This document shows, piece after piece, positions 34,381 to 44,716 of a stretch of 64,000 nucleotides of DNA. Made by a program: the position numbers and the translations under genes. A model generated the notes under the pieces. It was not told where the DNA came from. It worked only from the letters and a program-made list of their open reading frames with translations, and did no database searches. The stretch covers positions 62,001-126,000 of the forward strand of contig NZ_BMOP01000009.1 of NCBI RefSeq assembly GCF_014647135.1. The letters run 5' to 3'. Each line of letters begins with the position of its first letter. Within the stretch, counting starts at the first letter, position 1. The stretch comes from Shewanella xiamenensis (GTDB lineage Bacteria; Pseudomonadota; Gammaproteobacteria; Enterobacterales; Shewanellaceae).

Positions 34381-35604
34381 TTACATTATAAAACTGAGGT
34401 AGCCCTGCAATACAATCAAATTGACGATATCGATAAAGAAGGCGCCGACAATCGGTACCACCATAAAGGCCTGAGGAGAAGGGCCAGTGCGCGATACCAG
34501 TGCGCCCATGTTCATCACTGCGGTTGGGGTGGCGCCCATACCAAAGCCACAGTGACCGCCAGTGATCACTGCTGCATCGTAATTGCTGCCCATCACTTTA
34601 AAGGTTACAAAATAGGCGAACAGCGCCAGCACGACGGTTTGCACCAACAGGATAATAAGTAGTGGGATCGCTAGATCTAAAATTTCCCACAACTTGAGAT
34701 TCATCAATGCCATAGAGAGGAATAACGACAGTGCCACTGTGCCTATTACATCGATACTCTCGGTATGCGGTTTATAACCACGGGTGACTTCGGTGATGTT
34801 GGCGATGATAACGCCAAGAAACAGGGCATAGACAAAGTCTGGCATCTTGAGCCAATTCAGCTGATATTCGCTGACAAACACAGTAAACCATTTTGCCCCC
34901 GCAACGCAGATCAGCAGTACAAACAGGGTTTCGATGATTGTCTTGGCGGTGACTTGGTCCTCTTCGAGCTGATCATAGGTCACCAGTTGTGGATGCGTGG
35001 CGTGGTGCTTACGGCCCATGCCGTAACTAGATATCAGATTGTGCTTGCCAATGAGACGCTGCGCGACAGGGCCGCCGATAATACCGCCCATGACCAAGCC
35101 AAAGGTGGCCGCCGCCATGGCAAGTTCTAAGGTGTTGATGCCGTAGTTTTCGGCAAAGGTTTGTGACCAAGCAACACCTGTTCCATGGCCGCCAGAGAGG
35201 GTAATCGAGCCTGCGATAAGTCCTAAGATAGGGTCTAAACCAAGGAGGCTCGCGAGACTCACGCCAACCGCATTTTGAATAATAATATAGACCGAGGCCA
35301 CGCCGAGAAAGATAAACACTTTCTTGCCGCCACTAAGCAGTAGCTTATAGTTAGCTGATAAACCTATGGTGCTGAAAAACATCAGCATTAAGGTATTTTG
35401 CATGGGTAAACTAAAGATGAGAGTGATGTCTTGGAAATGTAAAAAGGCAACGACTGCGGCGATGACCAGTCCACCTACGATAGGCTCTGGAATATTGTAT
35501 TGTTTAAAAACACGCACATGGCGATTGATGGAATGGCCAATAAACAGCACGAAGATAGCAATTAAGAACGACTCGAGTTCGCCAATTGTGTAAGTGGTGT
35601 GCAT
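34381..35604 (-). CDS. gltS: Sodium/glutamate symporter
   Basis: Imports glutamate with sodium. The 407-residue protein is polytopic with about ten helices in two inverted halves and the family blocks GHGTGVAWSQ (about residue 139) and GGHCGFGMGATPTAVMNMG (about 347), the re-entrant loop motifs of GltS. Starts at an ATG at 35604. Monocistronic, with a long upstream gap. No truncation seen. Confidence 0.94.
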   Translation of the reverse strand: MHTTYTIGELESFLIAIFVLFIGHSINRHVRVFKQYNIPEPIVGGLVIAAVVAFLHFQDITLIFSLPMQNTLMLMFFSTIGLSANYKLLLSGGKKVFIFLGVASVYIIIQNAVGVSLASLLGLDPILGLIAGSITLSGGHGTGVAWSQTFAENYGINTLELAMAAATFGLVMGGIIGGPVAQRLIGKHNLISSYGMGRKHHATHPQLVTYDQLEEDQVTAKTIIETLFVLLICVAGAKWFTVFVSEYQLNWLKMPDFVYALFLGVIIANITEVTRGYKPHTESIDVIGTVALSLFLSMALMNLKLWEILDLAIPLLIILLVQTVVLALFAYFVTFKVMGSNYDAAVITGGHCGFGMGATPTAVMNMGALVSRTGPSPQAFMVVPIVGAFFIDIVNLIVLQGYLSFIM

Positions 35605-36154
35605 GATAGTTCCTTACAAATGGTTTGTGTGGGAATACCGCTAGACTCAAGGTGAGTTAGGGTGACCCATCTCATTGTTTAGCTCTCGCTAATGCTAAGT
35701 GTTAAACGCGCGATCTAAGGACCGATTCTTGTCAATCCCCAAGGTTGGAGAAGAAATATTAAGCGCGAATATGAACCGTATTGGTATAGTTGATCAGCAT
35801 CGCCACTGAGTGGGCGAATACTGAAGATAATGGTCTTGCTTGGGGCGTTAACTGTGCTTCAGTGCGGGTGCTAACACGACAATATCGATAAGCAAGAGGC
35901 GAAAGTGTAACAGAAAAATGGGTTCATGTCGCTAAATAGTCTTTAGAATCATTGTGTTGTATTTATGTTTTGATGCTGTTGCCAAATCGGTCTAATCAGC
36001 CTTGTTGCACTAGGCTGATAAACAAATTCTATACTTGGTTTTTTATCTCTGATTTCTAAGTCATTCTTCAGTATCATATTAACGCTTGCCGATTGGCTTG
36101 ATAACATTTTATTGCCAAGCCAGTTACGGGGTATGAATGACGCCATATAACAGA
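35605..36154. other. Non-coding interval between gltS and yfcH
   Basis: A 550-base gap that should contain the gltS promoter. The only frame of note is 65 codons on the minus strand (35949-36146), lacking a Shine-Dalgarno and family resemblance. No repeat or clear terminator was seen, although yfcH ends here. Confidence 0.5.
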
Positions 36155-37045
36155 TTAACTTGTGAGTAGGTCTTTAAGTGCTGGCTCAAGTTGAGTAAAA
36201 CGGAAACTAAAGCCTGCGTCGAGCGCATGTTTGGGGAGAACAAATTGGCCTTCGATCAGCAGATCTGCCATTTCACCCATTGCGAGTCGTAAAACTGGTG
36301 CAGGTGCTGTCATAAAGGCTGGACGGTTTAATACTCTACCAAGAGTTTTAGAAAATTCAGCATTACTGACAGGATGGGGGGCTGTGGCATTAAATATGCC
36401 TTGGCAAGTTTCATGACAAAGTAGAAAGTCGATCAGGGCCACTATATCGTGGATATGTATCCAACTCATCCCTTGACGACCATGGCCTATAGGCCCACCA
36501 AGGCCGAGTTTAAAGGGCGGGAGCATTTTAGCTAGCGCACCGCCATGCCCAAGCACTATACCCGTGCGTAGGATACAAACACGGGTTTTAGTTGCAGCCT
36601 CTAGCGCGAGTCGCTCCCATTCTTTACAAATGTCATGGCTGAATTCAGGGTGGGGGGCTGCGTGTTCGTCAATCGTATTCGCGCCTTGACGGCCGTAAAA
36701 GCCAATTGCAGAGCCGCTTATCATCACCTGAGGTGGATTGCTGCTTTGCAAAATCAGTTGGCTTAGTCTTGCGGTGATATTCCAGCGACTATCGCAGATG
36801 CGTTGTTTTTGCTGCGCACTCCAACGTTTAGCAACAATCGGTTCTCCGGCGAGATTGATCACGGCATTGATATGATTCAAATCATCAATTTCGTCTAAGG
36901 AGCTTAGATATTGATGCTGTGGGCCCAATAATTGCCGACTATTGGCAGGATGGCGAGTCAGCAATAACAGTTGGTGATGGTTGGCTAAATGGGCCACTAA
37001 TTGCTGACCAATAAACCCACTTGCTCCCGTTATCAAAATCTTCAT
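36155..37045 (-). CDS. yfcH: TIGR01777-family epimerase YfcH
   Basis: NAD-dependent epimerase/dehydratase-type extended SDR with Rossmann motif TGASGFIGQQL at residues 5-15 (from the ATG at 37045), INLAGEPI, and the C-terminal DUF1731 region ending in LKDLL. E. coli YfcH is of unknown function and sits next to folX, as here. A TTG six bases upstream is also in frame; ATG preferred. 296 residues, standard. Confidence 0.9.
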   Translation of the reverse strand: MKILITGASGFIGQQLVAHLANHHQLLLLTRHPANSRQLLGPQHQYLSSLDEIDDLNHINAVINLAGEPIVAKRWSAQQKQRICDSRWNITARLSQLILQSSNPPQVMISGSAIGFYGRQGANTIDEHAAPHPEFSHDICKEWERLALEAATKTRVCILRTGIVLGHGGALAKMLPPFKLGLGGPIGHGRQGMSWIHIHDIVALIDFLLCHETCQGIFNATAPHPVSNAEFSKTLGRVLNRPAFMTAPAPVLRLAMGEMADLLIEGQFVLPKHALDAGFSFRFTQLEPALKDLLTS

Positions 37046-37127
37046 CGTCAAATCCTTAGGTGAGGGTGGCTATCTTTTATTTCAAACCTTATAAGCAATA
37101 TACGACAACGGACAAGTGGGGATCACT

Positions 37128-37496
37128 TTATTGATTTTTTTGGTAACACAGTTCCATCGATACCGAATCAGCAAAGCGCAGGGCATGGGGCTTATCGATT
37201 TCGACACTGGCAAATTCAACCCAAGGATGTTCGCTGGCAATGGCTAAGGTTTGGCTGGTAAGGTTTTCAAGTAGTGAGAAGCGATTGTTTTCAATCAACT
37301 CAATGATCTTTTTTGTGATAGTACGATAATTAAGCGCATCATCGACATTATCGCTGTTGCGAGCTTTGGCGGCGCAGTAATGGATAACGACATTAATGAT
37401 TACATCCTGCCTATTTTGGATTTCATCTTCTTTTATGCCGATAAAAGTGCGCAGTCTTAAGTTTTTAATGCGTATAATCGCGGTTTCTGGTTTCAT
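37128..37496 (-). CDS. folX: Dihydroneopterin triphosphate 2'-epimerase
   Basis: Epimerises 7,8-dihydroneopterin triphosphate to the monapterin form, used for tetrahydromonapterin cofactor. The 122-residue protein matches E. coli FolX along its length ([37 protein letters not shown]), distinguishing it from FolB. Probably cotranscribed with yfcH, 82 bases downstream on the same strand. FolX is expected to work with the FolM reductase and, in some bacteria, with phenylalanine hydroxylase. Confidence 0.93.
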   Translation of the reverse strand: MKPETAIIRIKNLRLRTFIGIKEDEIQNRQDVIINVVIHYCAAKARNSDNVDDALNYRTITKKIIELIENNRFSLLENLTSQTLAIASEHPWVEFASVEIDKPHALRFADSVSMELCYQKNQ

Positions 37497-37594
37497 AATA
37501 ACAATCTAGTATCTAATGCTTAGGTGATTGAGTTTGAGACATTTCTTAGGCTAGCCTAACAACTTTATCGAAGATCAAGAAGGATTTTTACTCC

Positions 37595-38701
37595 ATGACA
37601 CGATCCAATTCGCCGACTGCCGCCTATAAAGGTTTTGCTGTTATGGCTTTTGTAGTGATTATTTTGGCAGGGATAAAGGCCGCCAGCCCGATTGTTGTTC
37701 CCTTTGTTTTATCCTGTTTTATTGCGGTGATTTGTAATCCAGCGATTGTCTTGATGACTAAATATCGGTTGCCTAAATGGCTTGCCGTGATCCTGCTAAT
37801 GGGGTTTATCGTGTTGATGGGCTTGTGGCTCGCCTCTTTAGTGGGCAGTTCAATCAATGAGTTTTCTAAGCAGTTACCGCAATATCGCGATCAGCTGGTG
37901 GAGCAGTTTTCTTGGGTGCTACATAAGTTACAGGCACTCAATATTCAAATCTCTAAGGAGCAAGTGTTAGCCTATTTTGACCCTGGCATGGCGCTATCTA
38001 TGACCACCAATATGTTGTCGGGTGTGGGTAATGTGATGGCGAATTTGTTCCTTATCATCCTGACCATCGTCTTTATGCTATTTGAAGCGCAGTCTTTACC
38101 GAAAAAACTGCACTTGGCCTTGGATGATCCCGATATGCGCCTGCAACAGATTGACCGTTTCCTGCAATCGGTAAATCAATATATGGTGATTAAAACCCTC
38201 GTTAGTTTAGCGACGGGCTTGATAGTCGGTATTGGACTGGCCTTTATCGGTGTGGATTACGCGCTGCTTTGGGCGGTTATCGCCTTTTTATTCAACTATA
38301 TTCCCAATATCGGTTCAATTATTGCTGCTATTCCTGCTGTATTGCTGGCCTTTATCCAATTAGGCCCTGCCGCAGCAGGCGGAACCGCGCTGCTTTACAT
38401 CGGCGCGAATATGGTGATGGGCAATGTGGTCGAGCCTAAATTTATGGGCCGCGGTCTCGGGCTTTCCACTTTAGTGGTATTTCTATCGTTAATTTTTTGG
38501 GGCTGGTTGTTGGGTTCTGTTGGCATGTTGTTGTCGGTTCCCTTAACCATGGTGGTTAAAATTGCCCTTGAATCCAGTAAGAGTGGTAGCTGGTTAGCCA
38601 TTTTATTGTCCGATGATGTGGATGATAAACTGGTGAGCCAATCGACAAGCACTACTCCGGTTTTTGAACCTGTCGATACTCATCCAACTGATAAGAAGTA
38701 G
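37595..38701 (+). CDS. AI-2E/PerM-family transporter
   Basis: A 368-residue polytopic protein with about eight helices: paired helices at residues 14-60 and 60-85, a loop region with amphipathic helices to about 140, then helices from 145 to 330. Conserved features are SPIVVPFVLSCFIAVICNP and the GxGLGLSTLVVFLSLIFWGWLLGxxGMLLSVPLT block typical of the family. The family includes the putative AI-2 exporter TqsA and Na+/H+ antiporters, so substrate is uncertain. It is followed after six bases by a methyltransferase gene. Confidence 0.87.
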   Translation: MTRSNSPTAAYKGFAVMAFVVIILAGIKAASPIVVPFVLSCFIAVICNPAIVLMTKYRLPKWLAVILLMGFIVLMGLWLASLVGSSINEFSKQLPQYRDQLVEQFSWVLHKLQALNIQISKEQVLAYFDPGMALSMTTNMLSGVGNVMANLFLIILTIVFMLFEAQSLPKKLHLALDDPDMRLQQIDRFLQSVNQYMVIKTLVSLATGLIVGIGLAFIGVDYALLWAVIAFLFNYIPNIGSIIAAIPAVLLAFIQLGPAAAGGTALLYIGANMVMGNVVEPKFMGRGLGLSTLVVFLSLIFWGWLLGSVGMLLSVPLTMVVKIALESSKSGSWLAILLSDDVDDKLVSQSTSTTPVFEPVDTHPTDKK

Positions 38702-38707
38702 TAGATA

Positions 38708-39619
38708 ATGCAAGGTTTTATAGATGCACTGGCGACAATAAAAGTCAGTGAAGATGCCACGCGCTTATTCCACGGCCGCGGTGGACATTATCCAGGTTGC
38801 GAGCATCTTTGTTTAGATTGGTTTGCGCCCGTATTGTTATTGACCAGTTTTTCGGCCCTTGAAGCAGCTGAGCTCGCCCTTTGCCAACAGGCCATTACGG
38901 CACGTTGGCAAGTGATACAACCCAATCAGCCATTAAATTTGGTGTATCAATACCGCAGTGGTGGCGAAACCTTTAGTCAATTACTGGCGGGTGACGTGCC
39001 AGAGCCTCATATCGTGACTGAAAATGGTGCGAGGTTTCAGGTACATTTACTGCGTGGTCAAAACCACGGTTTGTTCCTCGACATGGCCAATGGCCGCGAA
39101 TGGGTGAGAGCCAATGCACGCCACAAGAAAGTGCTGAATTTGTTTGCTTACACCTGTGGATTCTCGGTGGCAGCACTGCAGGGCGGCGCCGATGAAGTGG
39201 TGAATATGGACATGAGTAAGGGGGCTCTTGCGATAGGTAAGCAGAATCATCTGCTGAATGGCTTTACCGCTGGCGCGCGTTTTTTAGGGCACGATATTTT
39301 TAAATCGTGGGGTAAATTGCGTAAGTTAGGCCCCTATGACATCGTGGTTGCTGATCCGCCGAGTAATCAAAAGGGCAGTTTTGTAGCAACTAAGGATTAT
39401 GTGCGTTTGCTCAGGCATTTACCCGAGTTGTTAGCCGATAATGCTGAAGTCTTGCTTTGCTTAAATGCGCCAGAGCTTGACACTCAATTTTTGCGTCAGC
39501 AGGTTGAGGAGGCGGCTCCTGAGCTTGAATACCTTGAACGTTTACCTAACCCTGCATCCTTTGCAGACATCTCTGAGGAGAAATCATTAAAGGTGCTGCG
39601 GTATCGTTTAAAAGCGTAA
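38708..39619 (+). CDS. Class I SAM-dependent methyltransferase (RlmI/RlmK-related)
   Basis: A 303-residue protein related to the COG1092 family of rRNA methyltransferases (RlmI, RlmL C-terminal half). The SAM-binding motif is VLNLFAYTCGFSVAAL (about residue 140), then NMDMSKGAL and the DPPSNQKGSF catalytic-loop motif. It lacks the N-terminal PUA domain of RlmI and is shorter. Target may be an rRNA base but is not shown. Probable two-gene operon with the AI-2E-type transporter; a hairpin follows its stop. Confidence 0.82.
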   Translation: MQGFIDALATIKVSEDATRLFHGRGGHYPGCEHLCLDWFAPVLLLTSFSALEAAELALCQQAITARWQVIQPNQPLNLVYQYRSGGETFSQLLAGDVPEPHIVTENGARFQVHLLRGQNHGLFLDMANGREWVRANARHKKVLNLFAYTCGFSVAALQGGADEVVNMDMSKGALAIGKQNHLLNGFTAGARFLGHDIFKSWGKLRKLGPYDIVVADPPSNQKGSFVATKDYVRLLRHLPELLADNAEVLLCLNAPELDTQFLRQQVEEAAPELEYLERLPNPASFADISEEKSLKVLRYRLKA

Positions 39620-39625
39620 ACTACA

Positions 39626-39663
39626 GTAGTCATCAGGGTTAAGTGGCCTTGATGACTACTTTT
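39626..39663 (+). terminator. Terminator of the transporter-methyltransferase pair
   Basis: Arms GTAGTCATCAGGG and CCTTGATGACTAC with one G-T wobble and an 8-nt loop, followed by TTTTA, seven nt after the stop codon. Confidence 0.75.
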
Positions 39664-39983
39664 ATAGCATCGATATTATCTTTCTACGCAATTGCTCCCA
39701 GTTTGCACTCATCTTCTTATATGCTTTATTTATCAACCACAATTCTTTAGCACATCATTCTACATCGACTGAAAGTCTTTCATGATTTAATACTGCTTTT
39801 TGGAATTTCCGACGATAAAGCACCGGTTTCATCTTTAAGTTGGAAACAAAACTGAAAGTTTTCTGTAATTGTTGATTTTGCTTTGGTATACTCAGCGCCA
39901 CGGAAATTCCCTTTCCTCATGGGCAAAATGTCTGCATAGAACGACATGCCTTTGCGACCTTACAAAATCGAGCAGGAGTTGTT
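39664..39983. other. Leader region of the 30-residue small gene
   Basis: A 320-base gap holding no larger gene. A good -10 box TATACT at 39887-39892 would start a transcript with a leader of about 85 nt before the small gene at 39984. The -35 is weak. Confidence 0.45.
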
Positions 39984-40076
39984 ATGGAAGTTCATGAATA
40001 CGAAAACGCTTACTACCAAGTTAAAGACGATGTGATGACGTCTTTACCTGCGCAGAACGAAGAAGAAGCGGTCTAA
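39984..40076 (+). CDS. Small acidic protein of 30 residues
   Basis: ATG at 39984 is preceded by a strong AGGAG nine bases upstream; the frame ends in TAA. The peptide, MEVHEYENAYYQVKDDVMTS followed by LPAQNEEEAV, is acidic, Tyr-rich at the start and has no membrane segment. A -10 box about 90 nt upstream and a perfect terminator at 40143 make a complete transcription unit of roughly 270 nt. I do not recognise a family. The unit could also act as an RNA, with the frame accidental, but the Shine-Dalgarno and terminator favour a real small gene. Confidence 0.55.
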   Translation: MEVHEYENAYYQVKDDVMTSLPAQNEEEAV

Positions 40077-40142
40077 GTTCTGTAAGCCATTCGCTTACAG
40101 TACAATTCTGAGTCTGAAGTAACAAATACAAGCACATGAAAA

Positions 40143-40171
40143 TAGCAACCTTAAGGTTGCTATTTTTTTAT
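40143..40171 (+). terminator. Terminator of the small gene
   Basis: Stem TAGCAACC / GGTTGCTA with a short TTAA loop and a T7 run, about 65 nt after the 30-codon frame. Confidence 0.85.
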
Positions 40172-40208
40172 CTGAGTTTGGATATTAGATTGATGAGTTA
40201 TCAAGATA

Positions 40209-40643
40209 TTAGCCATTGACCTTACGTTTTTCAGGCATAATCTCAACGATAATCCATTTACCATTAATTTTATGTAGGCGAATGGTTCTGTCATCAATCC
40301 AAGGTTGCCCTCCCTTTAAGCCCTTCATCTTGACGACCACCATAACGTCTTTGGTGAACTTACGGAAAAAGTCGATATCAATATCATCAATTTCCATTTC
40401 GACATTAGTCATAGACAGGCTAAGCACATTACGTTGTACTGCGGCAGCGATATAGTAGTGGGTAAGTACCTCTTTGAGCTGCTCATTGACATACAGCTTG
40501 GCTTTTTCTACATCTCGGTCAACATAAATGGCGCTAAAAAAGCCTAGGCTGACTTCTTCGGGCGTGAGCACGTGTTGTTCTTTGTCTGTGGGTTCGCCAC
40601 AGCCAAACAAAAACAGTAATGAAAGGAAAAATAAGGTTCTCAT
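40209..40643 (-). CDS. Small lipoprotein, hypothetical
   Basis: A 144-residue predicted lipoprotein: short signal peptide (residues 1-14) ending in LFGC with Cys15, followed by a compact domain with EVSLGFFSAIYVDRDVEKAKLYV and WIIVEIMPEKRKV at the end. The layout (helices then a beta-sheet) resembles NTF2-like or DUF4878-type lipoproteins, which I offer only as a guess. Start at an ATG at 40643. Upstream is a region with DnaA-box-like sites. Confidence 0.7.
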   Translation of the reverse strand: MRTLFFLSLLFLFGCGEPTDKEQHVLTPEEVSLGFFSAIYVDRDVEKAKLYVNEQLKEVLTHYYIAAAVQRNVLSLSMTNVEMEIDDIDIDFFRKFTKDVMVVVKMKGLKGGQPWIDDRTIRLHKINGKWIIVEIMPEKRKVNG

Positions 40644-41101
40644 GGCTTTTAGTTATAGGAATTTGTCACGAGTATCGCGATTTTAGCGGCTATGTTCAAG
40701 TTTTGTAATAATGGGCATCTTTGGCGAGAATGTCTTGACTCCTGTCTAATGGTTGTGGCATACCTTAAAGGATTCGCTTTTTAGGTTATCCACAGAATCT
40801 GTGGAAAAGTATGTTGAAGACTAGATGGATACTTTATAAGTGTCTGATACTCTAGCGCTTTATTGGCTGGTTAAAAAGTGACGCCTTTCTGTTAAGCCTT
40901 ATTTCTGGCCTTTCCTTGTGGATATTTTTATAAAACTTTCCAGTCTATTCACAGCATTTGTTTTTCATCAGCAACATTTTCACCGTATTTTGGCTTTAAT
41001 TTAAGCGTTTAATGCTGTCTATTTTGCGACCATTTGCCTCTGGAAATAAAAAAGCACTGAACAAGTCAGTGCTTTTAGGTTGAGCGTGTTGTTAGCTCAA
41101 T
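40644..41101. other. Intergenic region with a cluster of DnaA-box-like sites
   Basis: A 458-base gap without a gene. It contains a perfect DnaA box TTATCCACA at 40786-40794 and three sites with one mismatch each: 40800-40808 (inverted, TTTTCCACA), 40917-40925 (inverted, ATATCCACA) and 40945-40953 (CTATTCACA). The first two form a CCACAG-AAT-CTGTGG palindrome. The pta terminator lies at its right end. Role unknown; the cluster may be chance in AT-rich DNA. Confidence 0.45.
41048..41076 (-). terminator. Terminator of pta
   Basis: Stem AGCACTGA / TCAGTGCT, loop ACAAG, with T-run on the minus strand, 26 nt after the pta stop. Confidence 0.85.
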
Positions 41102-43255
41102 TTACGATTTTTTAGCATCGTTTTGTGACGCTTGAATTGCCGTGAGGGCGATAGTGTAGACAATGTCATCCACTAACGCACCGCGGGATAAGTCGTTCAC
41201 AGGTTTACGCATACCTTGTAGCATTGGGCCAATGCTGATGAGGTCAGCACTACGTTGTACTGCTTTGTAGGTGGTGTTACCCGTGTTGAGGTCGGGGAAT
41301 ACAAACACAGTGGCTTGACCTGCTACAGGGCTGTTAGGTGCCTTAGAGCGAGCCACGTTTGGCATAACGGCCGCGTCATATTGAAGTGGACCGTCAATAA
41401 CCAGATCAGGACGTTTTTCTTTGGCGATACGAGTGGCTTCACGTACTTTATCCACATCTGAACCAGTACCTGAGTTACCCGTTGAGTAGCTGATCATCGC
41501 TACTCTAGGCTCGATACCGAAGGCTTTAGCAGATTCTGCCGATTGAATCGCGATATCGGCCAGTTGTTCAGCATTAGGATCGGGGTTAATCGCGCAGTCA
41601 CCGTAAACCAGCACTTGATCTGGCATCAACATAAAGAAGATGGAAGAAACAAGGCTCGAGCCTGGGGCTGTTTTTATCAATTGTAGCGGTGGACGGATGG
41701 TGTTGGCGGTGGTGTTAACCGCGCCAGAGACAATGCCATCGACTTCGTCTTGTGCCAGCATCATAGTGCCGAGCACCATGTTGTCTTCTAACTGCTCTTT
41801 GGCAACGACTTCGGTTAAGCCTTTACTACGGCGTAGATCCAACATTGGCTCTACATAGCGATCACGTACTTCATCGGGGTCGACAATAACAACGCCTTCA
41901 CCCAGCACGACATCTTGCTGAGCCGCTATACGCAGAATTTCATCTTTTTTACCTAATAGCACGCAACGCGCGATACCACGTTCAGCACAAATGGCCGCGG
42001 CTTTGATCGTACGAGGTTCATCACCTTCAGGTAGCACCACGGTTTTGTGGGCGGCACGGGCAAGCTCGGTAAGCTTGTAACGGAACGCTGGTGGTGACAG
42101 GCGATGTTCCCGCGGAGAGTTTTTCGTGACGCTCTCAATCCACGTTTGGTCGATATGGCTAGCGACATATTCCTGCACTAAGTCGATACGAACGGCATCA
42201 TCCACTGGCACTTCATGGTCGAAGCGTTGGATATTTAATGAGGTTTGCCAAGTATTGGTATCAATCAGGAAAACCGGTAAACCTGTCTCAAAAGCTTGTT
42301 CACAGAGTTTAAGGATCTCTGGCTCAGGCTCGTAGCTACCTGTCAGCAGCAGGGCACCAATCTTCACGCCGTTCATGGCTGCAAGACACGCAGATACGAT
42401 CACATCGGAGCGATCGCCAGAAGTCACCAGTAAAGAGTCTGTCTTAATATGGTTGACCATATTAGGTAAGCTGCGAGCACAGAAGGTGACTTTACGTAGA
42501 CGGCGAATATTCATCTCACCGGCATTAAGAATCCGTGCGCGTAAGTGTTTAGCTAAATCAGAGGCGCGTGGTGCGACTAAGTCTAGGTTGTAAGGCACGC
42601 TACCTAAAATGCGCAGTGGGCTCTTACCCGGCAGTTGGAACATGATAGAGGCATCAGAGCGTTGTACACCTTGATGATCAAACACTTCTGATAAGTCAGG
42701 GCGTGCACGACCTTCATCGTCCACCGGTGCACCAATCTTGTTGATCACGGCACCAATCAGACGTTTGTTGTTTTTGCCACCCCAAGAGTTGTAGGCAATT
42801 TCGAGGCGATTCATTAACCCTGTTGGAGTATCACTGCCAGGAGTGGCAATGAAAATCACGTCAGCATCCATGGCTTTAGCGATAGCGTAGTTAACGTCAT
42901 CGGCAAAGGGATGGTTGCGGGTAGGTACCAGACCTTCAACAATCAGGGTTTCGGTGTTGCTGGCGCATTCTGCGGCGCGGGCAATGATTTGCTCCATCAG
43001 CACATCGGTTTGATCGGCGCGGATCAACGCTTCAGCATGGGCCATATCGAAGGGCTCTAACGGATTAACCGTTGGCGATTTGCTTAAAATCGTGGTTGAG
43101 CGTTCTGGACCGTTATCATTCGGACGAAGCTGTGAAATAGGCTTAAAGAATTGGACTTTTACCCCGTGGCGCTCTAATGCGCGCACCATACCAAGGCTTA
43201 AGGAGGTCAGGCCGACTCCTGTACCTATGGGGATTAACATAATATTTCGAGACAT
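41102..43255 (-). CDS. pta: Phosphate acetyltransferase
   Basis: Interconverts acetyl-CoA and acetyl phosphate. This is the long, three-domain enterobacterial type (717 residues): an N-terminal P-loop-like domain ([20 protein letters not shown]), a central DRTGG domain (about residues 225-340, [11 protein letters not shown]), and the C-terminal catalytic PTA/PTB domain (about 390-710: [54 protein letters not shown]). Follows ackA by 120 bases on the same strand. With ackA and pflB it makes ATP and acetate from pyruvate during anaerobic growth. Confidence 0.97.
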   Translation of the reverse strand: MSRNIMLIPIGTGVGLTSLSLGMVRALERHGVKVQFFKPISQLRPNDNGPERSTTILSKSPTVNPLEPFDMAHAEALIRADQTDVLMEQIIARAAECASNTETLIVEGLVPTRNHPFADDVNYAIAKAMDADVIFIATPGSDTPTGLMNRLEIAYNSWGGKNNKRLIGAVINKIGAPVDDEGRARPDLSEVFDHQGVQRSDASIMFQLPGKSPLRILGSVPYNLDLVAPRASDLAKHLRARILNAGEMNIRRLRKVTFCARSLPNMVNHIKTDSLLVTSGDRSDVIVSACLAAMNGVKIGALLLTGSYEPEPEILKLCEQAFETGLPVFLIDTNTWQTSLNIQRFDHEVPVDDAVRIDLVQEYVASHIDQTWIESVTKNSPREHRLSPPAFRYKLTELARAAHKTVVLPEGDEPRTIKAAAICAERGIARCVLLGKKDEILRIAAQQDVVLGEGVVIVDPDEVRDRYVEPMLDLRRSKGLTEVVAKEQLEDNMVLGTMMLAQDEVDGIVSGAVNTTANTIRPPLQLIKTAPGSSLVSSIFFMLMPDQVLVYGDCAINPDPNAEQLADIAIQSAESAKAFGIEPRVAMISYSTGNSGTGSDVDKVREATRIAKEKRPDLVIDGPLQYDAAVMPNVARSKAPNSPVAGQATVFVFPDLNTGNTTYKAVQRSADLISIGPMLQGMRKPVNDLSRGALVDDIVYTIALTAIQASQNDAKKS

Positions 43256-43331
43256 AAAAACCTCTAAGTTCGATGGTTTTTGGCAGAGTAGTCTCTGCGG
43301 ATTTGCTTGTGTTTGTTAGTTGTAGGTCACT

Positions 43332-43364
43332 AATAATAAAGCCGTTTGACGACGCAAACGGCTT
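43332..43364 (-). terminator. Hairpin between ackA and pta
   Basis: Stem AGCCGTTTG / CAAACGGCT with loop ACGACG followed on the minus strand by TTTATTATT. It lies directly after ackA and could act as a partial terminator lowering pta expression, since pta may also have its own promoter in the 76-nt gap that remains. Confidence 0.7.
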
Positions 43365-43375
43365 AATGAGTCTTA

Positions 43376-44575
43376 TTATTTACTAATGAGTTTAATTGAA
43401 TCTTCGGCGATAACCCACTCTTCGTTGGTTGGGATGACCATGGCGACAGTACTGTTGTCGGCGGTGATAATGCCTTTCTTACCGAAGCGTGCCGCTTTGT
43501 TGCGCTCGCTATCAACATGGAAATTAAATATTTGCAGCATGTTGAGTACTTTCTCGCGGATGATGTCGGAGTTTTCGCCGATACCGCCAGTAAAGACTAC
43601 GGCATCTAAACGACCAAGTGGAACAGTATAAGAAGCAATGTATTTCGCTAGACGGTAGCAGAAAATCTCCAGTGCTAAGGTTGCACCTTTATGGCCATCG
43701 GCATAACCTTCTTCGATGCCACGGCAGTCGTTAGTCAGTTCAGAAATCCCCAGCAGACCACTTTGCTTGTTCATCAGGTTGTTGACTTCTTCCAGCGTGT
43801 AACCGAGTTGGTGCACTAAGTGGTAGATGATCGATGGGTCGAGATCGCCACAGCGTGTGCCCATGACTAAGCCTTCAAGCGGCGTCAGTCCCATTGAGGT
43901 ATCAACGCTCTTACCGCCTTTAACCGCTGTCACAGAGGCACCGTTACCTAAGTGCGCGCAGATCACATTGGTTTCTTCTAAAGGCTTGTTCAACACTTTA
44001 GCGGCTTCACGGCTGACAAACAGGTGGCTAGTGCCGTGCATGCCATAACGACGGATACCGTGCTCACGGTACAATTTGTATGGCAGGGCGTAGATGAAAG
44101 CGCGCTCTGGCATGCTTTGGTGGAACGCAGTATCGAACACTGCCACTTGGGGCAGTTTAGGGAAAGACGCAATGGCGGCGCGAATGCCGATAAGGTGCGC
44201 AGGGTTATGCAGCGGTGCCAGTGAAGAACACTCTTCAATACCTTTGATCACATGCTCGTCGATGATCACAGAGCGGGTGAACTTTTCTCCACCGTGTACG
44301 ATACGGTGACCTACGGCTTGAATTTGTGCGGCTAATTCAGGTTGACCCGCGAGGATTTTATTGACGATAAATTCAACGGCTTCACGGTGAGCGGTGAATG
44401 CACCTAAAGAGGACTCATGTTTTTCACCGTTGATTTTCCATTTGATGCGTGAGTCTTCTAAGCCAAAACACTCGGCGAGGCCAGAGATCTGATCGTCACC
44501 TGTTTGCGCGTCAATGACGGCAAATTTGAGTGAGGAGCTACCGCAATTGAGTACTAAAACCAGTTTATTAGACAT
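43376..44575 (-). CDS. ackA: Acetate kinase
   Basis: Converts acetyl phosphate and ADP to acetate and ATP. The 399-residue protein has NCGSSSLKF at the N-terminus, [14 protein letters not shown] near residue 205, GTRCGDLDP, and the C-terminal FTGGIGENS. The ATG at 44575 matches the family start ([12 protein letters not shown]); an in-frame start six codons earlier is not needed. First gene of ackA-pta, divergent from yfbV, as in E. coli and most relatives. Confidence 0.97.
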   Translation of the reverse strand: MSNKLVLVLNCGSSSLKFAVIDAQTGDDQISGLAECFGLEDSRIKWKINGEKHESSLGAFTAHREAVEFIVNKILAGQPELAAQIQAVGHRIVHGGEKFTRSVIIDEHVIKGIEECSSLAPLHNPAHLIGIRAAIASFPKLPQVAVFDTAFHQSMPERAFIYALPYKLYREHGIRRYGMHGTSHLFVSREAAKVLNKPLEETNVICAHLGNGASVTAVKGGKSVDTSMGLTPLEGLVMGTRCGDLDPSIIYHLVHQLGYTLEEVNNLMNKQSGLLGISELTNDCRGIEEGYADGHKGATLALEIFCYRLAKYIASYTVPLGRLDAVVFTGGIGENSDIIREKVLNMLQIFNFHVDSERNKAARFGKKGIITADNSTVAMVIPTNEEWVIAEDSIKLISK

Positions 44576-44716
44576 GTGTAAACCTTTTGCCATTGTGTTT
44601 AAGTTAACGATTCAAAATCTTGGGAACACGCGAGTAATTTGCCATCACAGTCTTGGGGCGTAGTGCCAGATTGTGCTATGGTAAAAGCAGTATTCCTCTG
44701 TAGTAGGTGTCTAAAA

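Noticed and set aside
35949..36146. A 65-codon frame after yfcH
   Set aside because: It has an ATG but no Shine-Dalgarno, no family resemblance and lies in a gap that should hold regulatory DNA.
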